NCBI GenBank assembly: GCA_040437565.1
Contig: JBDOQK010000029.1
Coordinates: 310,001 to 374,000, forward strand
Length of the DNA stretch: 64,000 bases
Origin: Albugo candida
Taxonomy: Eukaryota > Oomycota > Peronosporomycetes > Albuginales
Direction: 5' to 3'
Shown here: positions 10,136 to 19,798 of the stretch, one piece after another
Position numbering within the stretch: the first letter of the stretch is position 1
How the letters are laid out: each line of letters begins with the position of its first letter
The notes under the pieces: generated by a model
Database searches by the model: none
Told to the model about the DNA's origin: nothing
What the model saw: only the letters and a program-made list of their open reading frames with translations
Program-made: the position numbers and the translations under genes

Positions 10136-12523
10136 TTACAGCCGGCCATTGTGAAAACGTGCCAAAATTAGTGTGTAGATCGTTTCTAAAATAACGACAA
10201 ACAATACTAAAATACCCATATTTTGTGTAACATTTGCATCTTCAAATCCAAATCGACCAAGTATCTCTTTCGCTGCGATCGAATGAACATGTCGAAAATG
10301 CATATACACAAAAGTCTCAAAAGAATACGAATGAAATGCCAAATAATGCGCCCAGATCCAATAGCCAGGAATCACATCCCGGGGCACCATAAATCCTTCA
10401 CACAGCATAAACATTCCAAAGATTCCAGCACCAAGCGTAATTCCAATCATAAAATGAGGCACCAGTGCTCCAATGACATGCATCATTGACTCCGCAACCA
10501 TCAGAGAAAGAAACAGATTCAATACAAAAACACCAAATCCATTGATCCCAGCCAAAGAGACCACAATCGCGGAAGAAATAAGCGCGATAAGCGCGAGTCC
10601 AGGAATCGATGCAATTAAGTTGGCCACTGTATAACTGATTACATTCAATGAACTGTTTGTGCGCTCACGGATAAATACAGAGCGCTCTTGTATAAAGGCT
10701 GGCAAGACTGCAACCGACATAAACACAAGAAAGGCTTGTATATAGAACAATAATGTCACGACATCATACTCAGTGATACGATCATTGGTGTATAAGAACA
10801 TAGTGCCACCCATCACAGCGAGACAAATGTTCATCACTAAACGAATCCAAAGTATTCCAGGATTGCGAAGGTTATTGAGCAAGTTACGATAAAGTAAAAC
10901 CATAAATTGGGACCATGCGGATGAGTTCAGTTGTCGAGTATGTAGCGGCTCCCACATCAGACAGTGTACATCCTCGATTGACTTGAGGGTTTGCTGATTG
11001 AACTCACTATCTTCAAATTTGTGTACCAGTTCTTCAACATTCACACTATTCTCTTCATCGTAGTCTCGATTGATTAATGTGAGGATGAATTCAGCTGGAT
11101 TGGAGTATAAGGGACACTCATGACCCAAAAGTGTGAAATATTCCCGTGCTTGTATGCCCGAGCCAAAATAAACAACAGCGCCTTCTGTTAAGAACATAAC
11201 GTCGTCAAACATACTGAATACTCGTGAGGAAGGTTGATGAATCGTGCATATTGTCGACTTGTTATCTCGCTGACAGAGTTTTTGTATGTATCGTATTGTA
11301 TGAAATGCCGAATTGGAATCCAAGCCAGAAGTAGGCTCGTCCATCAATAAAATGCTTGGATTCGACAGTAACTCAATTGCCACACTAAGTCGCCGTTTCT
11401 GACCTCCTGAAAGTCCTTTACGATAAATATCGCCCACAATTGTATCTCTACAACTTTGTAGACCCATTTCTCCCATTACAAAGTCCACTTGTTGGCGGAT
11501 TGTATTTTTTGTGCACTTCTCCGGCGATAGAGTTAATTTTGCGGCCATCATCAGTGTCTCCATAACCGTGAAAGAGCCCAAAAGTGCGTCTTCTTGCGCC
11601 ACATAACTCGCAATCGCTCGAAAATCCGAGTTTTTTCGGTCAATCCCATTAAGTTCGATAGTTCCTTGCAAGTCGGCATTTCGGTGTACTCTATCCGCAA
11701 GAATATTCAATAGTGTGGTTTTCCCGGAACCCGAAGGACCCAAAATAGCAACAAGGCGTCCGGGCGTGATGCACCCTGAGACGTCTCGAAGTATCGTTTT
11801 CTTCCCATGGGACTTTTTCCTATTGGGAATTGTGTATGTGAGATGGTTCCATGNNNNNNNNNNNNNNNNNNNNNNNNNNNNNNNNNNNNNNNNNNNNNNN
11901 NNNNNNNNNNNNNNNNNNNNNNNNNNNNNNNNNNNNNNNNNNNNNNNNNNNNNTAACTCAATTGCCACACTAAGTCGCCGTTTCTGACCTCCTGAAAGTC
12001 CTTTACGATAAATATCGCCCACAATTGTATCTCTACAACTTTGTAGACCCATTTCTCCCATTACAAAGTCCACTTGTTGGCGGATTGTATTTTTTGTGCA
12101 CTTCTCCGGCGATAGAGTTAATTTTGCGGCCATCATCAGTGTCTCCATAACCGTGAAAGAGCCCAAAAGTGCGTCTTCTTGCGCCACATAACTCGCAATC
12201 GCTCGAAAATCCGAGTTTTTTCGGTCAATCCCATTAAGTTCGATAGTTCCTTGCAAGTCGGCATTTCGGTGTACTCTATCCGCAAGAATATTCAATAGTG
12301 TGGTTTTCCCGGAACCCGAAGGACCCAAAATAGCAACAAGGCGTCCGGGCGTGATGCACCCTGAGACGTCTCGAAGTATCGTTTTCTTCCCATGGGACTT
12401 TTTCCTATTGGGAATTGTGTATGTGAGATGGTTCCATGTGAGCGCGAATCGGGCGTTCGCATTGCACTTTGGCATAATGTTTGAAGTGAGATCAGAGCAG
12501 TCTACTGAATGGTAATCGGGCAT
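10136..12523 (-). CDS. ABCG (White-type) half-transporter; reading interrupted by false duplication
   Basis: ABC transporter with the reverse ABCG order: nucleotide-binding domain first, then six membrane segments. Walker A GPSGSGKTT, signature LSGGQKRRLS and Walker B ILLMDEPTSGLDS are all present. The C-terminal half has hydrophobic segments starting near LWIRLVMNICLAVMGGTMFL and ending near ILVLFVVILETIYTLILA. As printed, the frame shows the nucleotide-binding domain one and a half times, because 485 identical bases lie on both sides of the 100-N gap (11369-11853 and 11954-12438). Counting them once gives 10136-11853 plus 12439-12523, which stays in frame: 600 residues, the normal size of a half-transporter. 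It must dimerise to work. The first ATG is at 12523; the TTG at 12532 is rejected. Substrate unknown (lipids, sterols or toxins are typical of the family). Confidence 0.9.
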   Translation of the reverse strand: MPDYHSVDCSDLTSNIMPKCNANARFALTWNHLTYTIPNRKKSHGKKTILRDVSGCITPGRLVAILGPSGSGKTTLLNILADRVHRNADLQGTIELNGIDRKNSDFRAIASYVAQEDALLGSFTVMETLMMAAKLTLSPEKCTKNTIRQQVDFVMGEMGLQSCRDTIVGDIYRKGLSGGQKRRLSVAIELXXXXXXXXXXXXXXXXXXXXXXXXXXXXXXXXXXWNHLTYTIPNRKKSHGKKTILRDVSGCITPGRLVAILGPSGSGKTTLLNILADRVHRNADLQGTIELNGIDRKNSDFRAIASYVAQEDALLGSFTVMETLMMAAKLTLSPEKCTKNTIRQQVDFVMGEMGLQSCRDTIVGDIYRKGLSGGQKRRLSVAIELLSNPSILLMDEPTSGLDSNSAFHTIRYIQKLCQRDNKSTICTIHQPSSRVFSMFDDVMFLTEGAVVYFGSGIQAREYFTLLGHECPLYSNPAEFILTLINRDYDEENSVNVEELVHKFEDSEFNQQTLKSIEDVHCLMWEPLHTRQLNSSAWSQFMVLLYRNLLNNLRNPGILWIRLVMNICLAVMGGTMFLYTNDRITEYDVVTLLFYIQAFLVFMSVAVLPAFIQERSVFIRERTNSSLNVISYTVANLIASIPGLALIALISSAIVVSLAGINGFGVFVLNLFLSLMVAESMMHVIGALVPHFMIGITLGAGIFGMFMLCEGFMVPRDVIPGYWIWAHYLAFHSYSFETFVYMHFRHVHSIAAKEILGRFGFEDANVTQNMGILVLFVVILETIYTLILARFHNGRL
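11369..12438. other. Assembly gap 11854-11953 with 485-bp identical flanks
   Basis: Bases 11369-11853 and 11954-12438 are the same sequence, separated by a 100-N placeholder. Identity over 485 bp, and a normal-length protein when one copy is dropped, point to an unmerged contig overlap. Confidence 0.9.
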
Positions 12524-12736
12524 CGAATACAATCAAAAAGAGAAAATGATTCAGTGGTCGCTCCAGTTGTCCAGACACTCGCCAACTGGGATCAGATAAA
12601 GAGCGTCGTTTAAGAGTGATAATAAGAAGAAAGGCGTGTTAAGGGTGCGAATACATGCGGACAAAAAACATAAGTATTTGAATTCAAAGGTGAATTTCAT
12701 ACATATGGACGTAATCTGAGACCAGAACGCAGTCGT

Positions 12737-12967
12737 CTAGACACTTTGATTATAAGGAACCATCTCATGAATTTCTTGTGCTAGCAAAATTCGAATTTTG
12801 CGAAGTTCTGATTCTTCGTTTGGAGCTTCTATTAAAGCGACATGACCAGTTACTGGATCCACACTATATAAGAGCCCGTGGATGTAGCTCAAATCGTTTA
12901 AATGAACGGTCACTTGTTTGTCAATGAGGGAGAAGGACGCATTGATGTCGATCGAATGTCGCGTCAT
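12737..12967 (-). CDS. Small Sm-fold protein, Gemin6-like
   Basis: 76-residue protein whose strand pattern resembles a minimal Sm fold: QVTVHLNDLSYIHGLLYSVD, then PVTGHVALIEA, then KIRILLAQEIHEMV. The order V-x-V-H-L...G-x-L-x-x-x-D-P-x-x-G...V-x-L-I-E, then a final hydrophobic strand, resembles Gemin6 of the SMN complex, where the motif is followed by a DPVSANIVLV-like strand. Gemin6 helps load Sm proteins on spliceosomal snRNAs. It lacks a clear Sm2 I-R-G signature, so it is not a canonical Sm or LSm ring protein. ATG at 12967. An inserted transposon lies only 20 bp upstream, so the promoter may lie within the element. The Gemin6 assignment is by pattern only. Confidence 0.5.
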   Translation of the reverse strand: MTRHSIDINASFSLIDKQVTVHLNDLSYIHGLLYSVDPVTGHVALIEAPNEESELRKIRILLAQEIHEMVPYNQSV

Positions 12968-12987
12968 TATGGTGGAACAATAAAATA

Positions 12988-13566
12988 GGGTATTGATATC
13001 CCGACAACTTTTTTTTAAATTACGGCATGACTAATTAAATTATTACTCTCACAACATTTTCTGTATTGCAAAATACATAAATGATTCACATATCTAGCTA
13101 ATTACATCCATACACACCATAACTTGCTGCTCCAACAACTTCAATCGAGAATTAATTGTGATTGGCTAATACACAGAACGTTCCAGCTGTGATTGGGTAA
13201 TACATATGACAATCTCCATTTGACACATAGCAATATCAGACACAGGGAAAAATGCAGGTGCAGCAATTGCGGAAAGATCGGCCATAACAAGCGGTCTAGC
13301 AGAATCCCGGTTACAAGATTAGATTCAGGACAAGCTTTGGTAAAAAATTAGATATTCTTCCTTCACAGTGTGAAATAGCTTTTGCCTCTTTACGGCACAT
13401 TATAGCTCAACAAACTGGCAATGAATCGTCTATTAATAATGAGTGCTTAGCTCAGTCAAAGGTGTCTATATCTACTAGAATTAGCCTTAGACGTGAATGA
13501 CTTCGATGTGATTTAATATCAAAAATAAAAATGTAATTAAGAAAAATTGTCGGGATATCAATACCC
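12988..13566. mobile_element. Small TIR DNA transposon (579 bp, non-autonomous)
   Basis: The element begins GGGTATTGATATCCCGACAA and ends with its exact reverse complement at 13547-13566. After that perfect 20 bp the two ends stay similar (T-run, then AATTAC) to about 34 bp. It is flanked on both sides by ATA (12985-12987 and 13567-13569), consistent with a 3-bp target duplication as in PIF/Harbinger-type elements; the 9-bp flanks do not match, which argues against a MULE. Inside, from 13259, a plus-strand frame reads CSNCGKIGHNKRSSR, a near-complete CCHC zinc knuckle of the kind seen in transposon proteins but with the last Cys replaced. It looks like an internally deleted or decayed derivative of a coding DNA transposon. 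Confidence 0.75.
13157..13204 (-). promoter_or_regulatory. Paired CCAAT-box repeats inside the TIR element
   Basis: Two near-identical 17-bp direct repeats, TGTGATTGGCTAATACA (13157-13173) and TGTGATTGGGTAATACA (13188-13204). On the minus strand each contains CCAAT, in the orientation of the Sm-like gene that starts about 200 bp away at 12967. CCAAT boxes are general eukaryotic promoter elements; use here is inference. Confidence 0.4.
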
Positions 13567-13664
13567 ATAGAAAATGCGGACAATGTAAAAAACACATTGG
13601 GAAGAAATGAAATGTATTGGTGGAAAAACAAACTGTCAAGAAATCACACTTACTTTTCATCCAA

Positions 13665-16600
13665 TCATGTTGGCTGCGATGAAGGCTTCTCAATGTATAC
13701 CCAAAGAACGATGAAAATGATGCCAAATGCAATCGAAGTGGACCCCATAAAGTTTCCTTGATCCATTAAACTCTGGTAACTCCATCCAAAGTATTCCTGG
13801 ATGCTCATTCGCACGCTTGGGCCGAGTTTGTACGCAAGGAACAGACCCATCATAATGCTTGCAAACAATAGAGAAGCTCCATGCGATGTCTGAGCGCTAT
13901 TGTATCCTGAAAGGAATCGTACCATTGCCCATATAACACCTACAACAGACGCAAGGAATACCAAAACGTTTGGAAGTTCGGAAAGTGATCCACGAGATGC
14001 TCCACCAGTGTTAAACCATCGAGGCTCTTTTCCAGTGATTTTCCACCAAATTGCTTCCAATACAGCCATACACATTGTGAACGCATACGCAAACCACACT
14101 TCTTGTGAGCGTACAACATCACTGTTCTCCACTGTTCGATTACTTAATGCTGAGAGAACTCCTTGTACCAACAATTTTGGAACCAGAGCCACCAGTAAAC
14201 GTAATCCTGCCATGTAGATTGGCGCAAGACCACTGTAGAGGAAGTAGATGGTGATGTAGTAAAACAGTACGGCAGTCAATGATCCCAATGAGTACAATGT
14301 CGCGTTGTAATAAAAGACTTTGCGCATGAAATGGTTGGGTTTGTGATGCTCAGGAAGAGCTACTTGTGGACGCTTCCATTGTGGATCGATGTAATCTTTG
14401 GTTTTACTCATAAGTGCGATTTGAAAGTTTCCTTTAGCCCATCGTTTACGTTGAGCCAATGAACTCGCCACTGAGTCAGGAATCAGACCTTCGGCTAATC
14501 TAATTCGCTCCTGTGCTTCGCCTTCAAAATCTTTTCGAAAGTACAGAGCTTTCCATCCCAAAGCGCAGAGCATCTGACCAGTGTAACAATCTTCCGTCAG
14601 ACTTCCATATTGAATACCGGCAATCGAATCCAACGCATCGCGACGGAATAACGCGTTCGTACCCGCAAATGAAGCGCAATAGTACCCATCTTGTCCAGTT
14701 TGTATCGCGTCGTAGAAGGTCGCATTACGGTGACCCAAAGGATCGCCAATTTGCAACTGAATACAATCACGAAAGTATTGAGGAGTTTGAACGAATGCAA
14801 CAGCGTTGTCGCGCACATCATCTGAATAAGAGTGCAGGACCGCGACGCCGGAATCTTCGGAATCCGTTCCCTGATTGCATTTTCGACAGATTCCAGTTTT
14901 ACCGAGCAAAACATTGCAGTCCATACAACGGAGTTCTTTCTTGGCAGGTTTGCTATCACTCATGGTTCCGTTTACTTGACGTCGATGCAAATCACTGGAC
15001 ACGTGCATTGCAGTCTCAAAACAGACTTTTGAGCAATAACTGATTCTCTCTTCCGGCACACCAGCGATCTTGCATGAAGCACAACACAATTTGGCAACGC
15101 TATTACAACCAATTCCACAACAAGTGTACTTGACTTTGTCCGGACGATCCTCATCGTGGAAAAAGAACGGCAGAACAGCCATGATGAAACTAGAGTGCGG
15201 TTGCATATCTGTGTCCAAAATCAAAAGATATCGTCCACTTGCGCCTTCATTGTATAGACAATTGTTGATATTTCCGGCTTTCGAATAGTGATTCTCCGGT
15301 TTCACTCGACCAATAAACGTAACATGAGGGAAACCTGAATATCGATAATCATCTCGGAAAGACCCTGCAGCACAATCTGCTCGGTCCACCACACGAGGTC
15401 GCGACGCTGAAGGAAGATTGGCTGAAGAATGCAGCTTTCGCCACGCGTATACTTCCATTTCTTCATTCACATCACAAACTCGATCGTACATAAACTGTGC
15501 GACTTCTTGACGCAAATCCCCAGCACTTTCCAGTACGCCTTTGTTGAGCTCTATCTTTGGAAGCGGGTTGCCTTTGGTCCACTTCGCTTTACAGTATCCA
15601 TCGTCCAAAATGTAAATGTGGAGCAAATGTGGCGGATAACGAAGATTCATGCACGCATTGAGTGTGTCCACACACTCATCAGCAGGCTCAGAATAATGAC
15701 AAATCAGAACATCGACCTTGGGCCATAATTCATCTGGGACTGGAGGATTGAATTCGTCGAAATAGTGTGCACCACGTCGAACTGGACGCCACATTCCTAG
15801 ATAGTACAAAATTCCTAAACTGAAACTAATAAGTTCAGCAAGAATCATGGCGAAATAAGAGACCCATTGCGCGATTGGAGGATCGTGGAAACAGGAAACC
15901 ATATCGACACCAGCAATTTCCATGTACCATTGTGGTGGTGACCACCATCCACTCATCGGCTCTGAGCGACAACGAAGGACATCAAGAGAGGTACTGATAA
16001 TTGTATCGCAATCCACTGATGGACGACCACTATCGCAAGGTTGCAATCCGACAACAAACCAAAATAATAGACCCAAAATTTCAATCACACCCGTCAAAAT
16101 GTACAAAAAGTAGAAAATGCGGTACGTTTTAATACCCTTCATGTAGTATTTTCGGACATTTGGTAGATCTCTCTGGATGATGTTGCCTGCACCATTGGCC
16201 ACAATGGCTCGTTCAAGATCTCCAAACCACATCCGGTACTCATCATCGGTTTCTGGACACAACACCCAGACACGACGTTTAGTGTGAATCTCAAATCCTT
16301 TATGCGGCAAGTCAAGACGAGCACATGGACGCAGTTGTAGTGCATCCTTTAGCTGAATAGCACCGACAACCAAATCAGCATTTCGAGTCGTAAAGTACTG
16401 ACGACATTCTAAATGACTATTAAAGTAATAGATTTTTCCTTTTTCAAGCGCTACAAATTTTCAATGTAAATAAAGTTTCAGGGTATGGGTTATAATAGTA
16501 CGCACCAAAGTACCGTCGTTTCCAGCTTTTGTGGATAGGACCTTTTATTAAACGTTGTCCTTGCTTGCACATATACCCATGAGTGGATATTATGTTGTCA

Positions 16601-16773
16601 TTGTCGTGCCCAAAATCGCAGCGACCCGCCTCGGTCACGTCCATCGGACGTTCCATTGGCTCGTACGGTTCTGCTGCCTGCGCCATAGGTACCTCAGCCG
16701 TACTTTGTTCTTCCAACGTCGGGATATGTACTCTACTGGCTGGAGTATGATGCAATGAGTATTCCTCCGCCAT
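13665..16773 (-). CDS. CesA: Cellulose synthase with PH domain and an internal Cys-rich insertion
   Basis: Family 2 glycosyltransferase that makes the beta-1,4-glucan of the oomycete wall at the plasma membrane. Two exons: 16506-16773 and 13665-16450, split by a 55-nt GT-AG intron (16451-16505), giving 1017 residues. The intron falls in the PH domain; joining restores KSWKRRYFALEKGKIYYF. The N-terminal PH domain (about 63-180) is typical of oomycete CesA proteins. Two membrane segments follow, then the catalytic set: DDGYC (about 372), LILDTDMQ (502-504), TED (708-710) and QRKRW (756-760), then several C-terminal membrane segments. Unusual is residues about 533-615, between the second and third aspartate motifs: a Cys-rich block with a MYND-like part (CCASC, YCSKVCFETAMH) and a CxxC-x9-CxxC part. 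Which CesA paralogue it is I cannot say. Confidence 0.93.
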
Positions 16774-16826
16774 AATTGATACAGTGAATGATCTTTCTGC
16801 TGCCTATTGACGTGAAATGGTGCCGT

Positions 16827-17052
16827 TTATCGAAGCAAACACCTTCTGAGGAATTCTTCTTTACTCGTAGGTTCAGCGGGTGCAGAAAATAAAAGTGAGC
16901 ACCAATGTATAATGTACCAGCGGTGAATGGGTGAACTTACGTAATTCTGTGCGAGCTTTCCTTTGTCGCAGAGAATACAGCAAATCAAATATTTGTAGAG
17001 GCGGTGCAATTGCACACGCAGCACGCTGAAATTCGGTAGAGAAAAGCGCCAT
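16827..17052 (-). CDS. Possible tiny two-exon gene, unrecognised
   Basis: From the ATG at 17052 the minus strand reads MALFSTEFQRAACAIAPP, continuing through a basic segment to RTEL, then meets a consensus donor GTAAGT. Several AG acceptors lie about 80-95 nt downstream; one restores a frame ending EFLRRCLLR with a stop at 16827, giving a protein of about 46 residues. The N-terminal part looks protein-like (amphipathic helix, then basic), as in small mitochondrial proteins. I recognise no family, and the exact acceptor is not settled. It sits directly upstream of CesA on the same strand. Confidence 0.3.
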
Positions 17053-17481
17053 ATTACTGAGTAGGAATAGGGGTTTCAACCCTACCTCGAAAAAGCACCG
17101 GTGATCGAAAGGCACATTATTTGCGATTAAGTGTGTTATGTGACTTTACATTTGTAAAGCACAGATAATCACGTTTGTAATATTACAGGTTTTCCGCATC
17201 TTATATGGTATAAGGTAATTTCAATATATTAACCGTATCAAGACACATCTTCTTTCTTTGCCTCTATGCAAAAATTTGCTCATGTAAAAAGCTGCATGGG
17301 TCATTAATATTGCATTCATGATTGCATTGGAAGCCCGCTCACTAGTGTTTGTGGGTATTGGACCATTTCCCGGTATACGTTATGTGCATCATTGCGGAAT
17401 TCACCCAAATTAACGTGGTGCAATCAACTTTATTTAGGTACACAATCCCCCTCCGCTGATTTTGGGCCTACTTCATAACCC
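17053..17481. other. Intergenic, probable divergent promoter region
   Basis: About 430 bp between the tiny minus-strand gene and the plus-strand AP-4 mu gene. AT-rich with no open frame of note. It should hold the AP-4 mu promoter. Confidence 0.45.
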
Positions 17482-18988
17482 ATGTCTTCGATATCGCAAT
17501 TTTACATCCTTTCTAACCGCGGTGATACCATAATCTATAGTGATTACCGCTCGGATGTTGATAGTAAATCTGCAGAGATTTTCTTCCGTAAGGTTAAATT
17601 CTGGGACAAAGGTGACGCGCCTCCCGCATTTAACGTCGACGGTGTTAATTATTTGTACGTGAAGAAAAACGGCTTATATTTTGTGGCCACTACACGCTTC
17701 AACGTGAGTCCTTCGTACATTTTAGAGTTATTAACGCGCTTGTGTCGCGTATTCAAGGATTACTGCGGTGTTTTGTCTGAAGAAACGTTGCGTAAAAACT
17801 TTATTTTGTGCTATGAATTACTCGACGAAACGATCGATTACGGATTTGCCCAAGATACGAGCACAGAAGGTCTTAAGGTCCATGTGCATAATGAAGCAAT
17901 TCTCGTTGGGGATGCCGCTCTTGCGAAACAAAAAAGCGGCAATAAATTTATGACTCGTTCCTCGAATATCAAAGCAGCAAGCGCTGTGAAGAAACCAGTT
18001 GCTACAGCTGGACAGAGTGGAAAAACCAAGGATGAGAATGAATTATTTTGTGATATTCTGGAGCGTTTGAATGTGGTGTTTTCCTCTGGCGGTCAAATGC
18101 TTAATGCTTCGATTGAAGGTCGAATTCAACTGAAAAGTTACTTATCTGGAAATCCTGAATTACGATTGGCGCTTAATGAAGATCTCGTGATTGGAAATCA
18201 AGGTCAGCGTATGTACGGTCAAGTCGTGCTTGATGACTGTAATTTCCACGATTGCGTTCAATTGGATGAATTTGAACGAGATCGTGTTTTGATTTTTCAG
18301 CCTCCGGACGGCGAATTTACAGTCATTAATTATCGGATAACTGGAGATTTTCGAGCACCGTTCCGCATCTATCCGTTTGTAGAGGAATTATCACCCACGA
18401 AAATTGAAATGGTTTTAAAAATACGAGCAGATATGCCGGACAATAATTATGGAGCAAACGTCATCATACGGTTTCCTGTTCCTCAATCAACTGTGGCTGT
18501 GTCATGTGACATTGGTAAAGGTGCAGCAGGTCAATTAGCAGAGTATCGTGAGAATGAAAATCAAGTGCGATGGGCCATCAAGCGATTTACAGGCGGATCA
18601 GAACTCATGTTACGTGCGAAAATCACATTAGGACAGCCGAGCACTCATGTTCGGCGCGAGATTGGACCGNNNNNNNNNNNNNNNNNNNNNNNNNNNNNNN
18701 NNNNNNNNNNNNNNNNNNNNNNNNNNNNNNNNNNNNNNNNNNNNNNNNNNNNNNNNNNNNNNNNNNNNNCTCATGTTACGTGCGAAAATCACATTAGGAC
18801 AGCCGAGCACTCATGTTCGGCGCGAGATTGGACCGGTCAGCATGAATTTTGAGATTCCGATGTACAACACATCAAGTTTACAAGTACGCTATTTACGAAT
18901 TCCAGAGCACGCTCGTCATCCTAATTATATGTACAAACGTTGGGTGCGTTACGTGACGCAATCCAGCTCGTATATTTGTCGGATTTAA
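17482..18988 (+). CDS. AP4M1: AP-4 adaptor complex mu subunit; interrupted by false duplication
   Basis: Medium chain of the AP-4 coat, which sorts cargo with Tyr-based signals at the trans-Golgi network. The N-terminal longin part (about 1-140) reads ISQFYILSNRGDTIIYSDYR, then AEIFFRKVKFW, FNVDGVNYLYV and NFILCYELLDETIDYGF, the AP-4 wording as opposed to AP-1 or AP-2. The mu-homology domain starts near residue 190 and ends EIPMYNTSSLQVRYLRI ... YKRWVRYVTQSSSYICRI. A 100-N gap (18670-18769) is flanked by identical 66-bp copies (18604-18669 and 18770-18835). Counting these once (17482-18669 plus 18836-18988) keeps frame and gives 446 residues, close to the human 453. Its stop lies 22 bp from the stop of the convergent mS35 gene. 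Confidence 0.92.
18604..18835. other. Assembly gap 18670-18769 with 66-bp identical flanks
   Basis: Identical 66-bp blocks flank the 100-N placeholder inside the AP-4 mu gene. Removing one copy restores the conserved mu C-terminus, so this is an unmerged contig overlap. Confidence 0.9.
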
Positions 18989-19010
18989 CGGAGATAATCG
19001 AGTACGCATT

Positions 19011-19741
19011 CTAGTCTTGCTTCGTTTCTGTACTCATCTCGTGCGCTGTCTGCGTCAAATCGCGCAAGATCTCACACAAGCGTTTGTGATTGTGTACGCG
19101 AGTGGCATACCGATCTTCCGTAAGCTTGATCAGTTTTTTCTTGGGATTGTAGCGCGGTCCGACCAACTCTATGAGAATTTCGATACCCCTTCCGCTCAGC
19201 GTAAATGCTCCTAACGGCACTTCCATAACAACTTTGGTATGAAAAGTGTTTTTATCATCGACGAATAGAATTTCGTCATAATCCTCCAATGGGCAATTGA
19301 CACTCAATTGGACCATAGAGCCGTCAAAGAGAGGATGTATTTGTCGTTGCCACGATTCTAAGGTAGAAGATAAAGGGACTGTCTCAATCCTGAAGGAAGC
19401 ATTTACGTACCATCAAACAGCATCGTGAAATCTTTGAAAATCATCAACTTATCCACCTCATGCTTCATCTCGTTGGAGAATTCAGCAGGATAATCTTCGT
19501 CCCAATAGGCAGGATATTCGAATTTCTCGACAGTAGCCGCATCCTTTGCTTTTTTCTCATTCATAAATGAGAATTTCATGCGAAGCTTGCTACGTTCATC
19601 GAGTGGTTCCTCGAGCGTGTCCAAGTCTGTAGAGGTATTGATAAAGAATCGTGAATATCGACTTTGTTGCTTGAGAGGGAGCAGCGCATGACGATTGCGT
19701 GAGCCGACTGCCGTCGCACTTAATGTTAAGACGCGTTTCAT
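19011..19741 (-). CDS. Mitochondrial small-subunit ribosomal protein mS35 (Rsm24-like)
   Basis: Two exons, 19411-19741 and 19011-19357, with a 53-nt GT-AG intron (19358-19410); total 225 residues. The first exon starts at ATG 19741 with a basic, acid-free leader (MKRVLTLSATAVGSRNRH) fit for mitochondrial import, then FEYPAYWDEDYPAEFSNEMK. The second exon joins as ESWQRQIHPLFDGSMVQL and contains the family block LVGPRYNPKKKLIKLTEDR followed by YATRVHNHKR, matching the mS35/Rsm24 pattern L-V-G-x-R-Y ... T-x-D-R-x-x-T-R-x-x-N. It is part of the head of the mitochondrial 28S/37S subunit. The longer frame begins with TTG and is rejected. Confidence 0.82.
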
Positions 19742-19798
19742 CGCAGTGATAGCCAATCAATATTGTGTTTCAAATTATTGTAGTGATTTACAGTCCAA

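Noticed and set aside
11854-12438. Second nucleotide-binding domain in the ABCG transporter
   Set aside because: Exact repeat of flanking sequence around a placeholder gap; treated as an assembly artefact.
13259-13303. Zinc knuckle as part of a retroelement gag
   Set aside because: It lies inside an element with 20-bp terminal inverted repeats and a 3-bp target duplication, which is a DNA transposon structure. No reverse transcriptase, integrase or LTR is seen.
12979-13575. MULE origin of the small transposon based on the knuckle
   Set aside because: MULEs leave about 9-bp target duplications; the 9-bp flanks here do not match, whereas ATA/ATA does.
18570-18852. Alternative C-terminus of AP-4 mu read through the gap
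   Set aside because: The frame changes only because of the duplicated 66 bp. The conserved end RWVRYVTQ ... ICRI is found in the proper frame to 18988.
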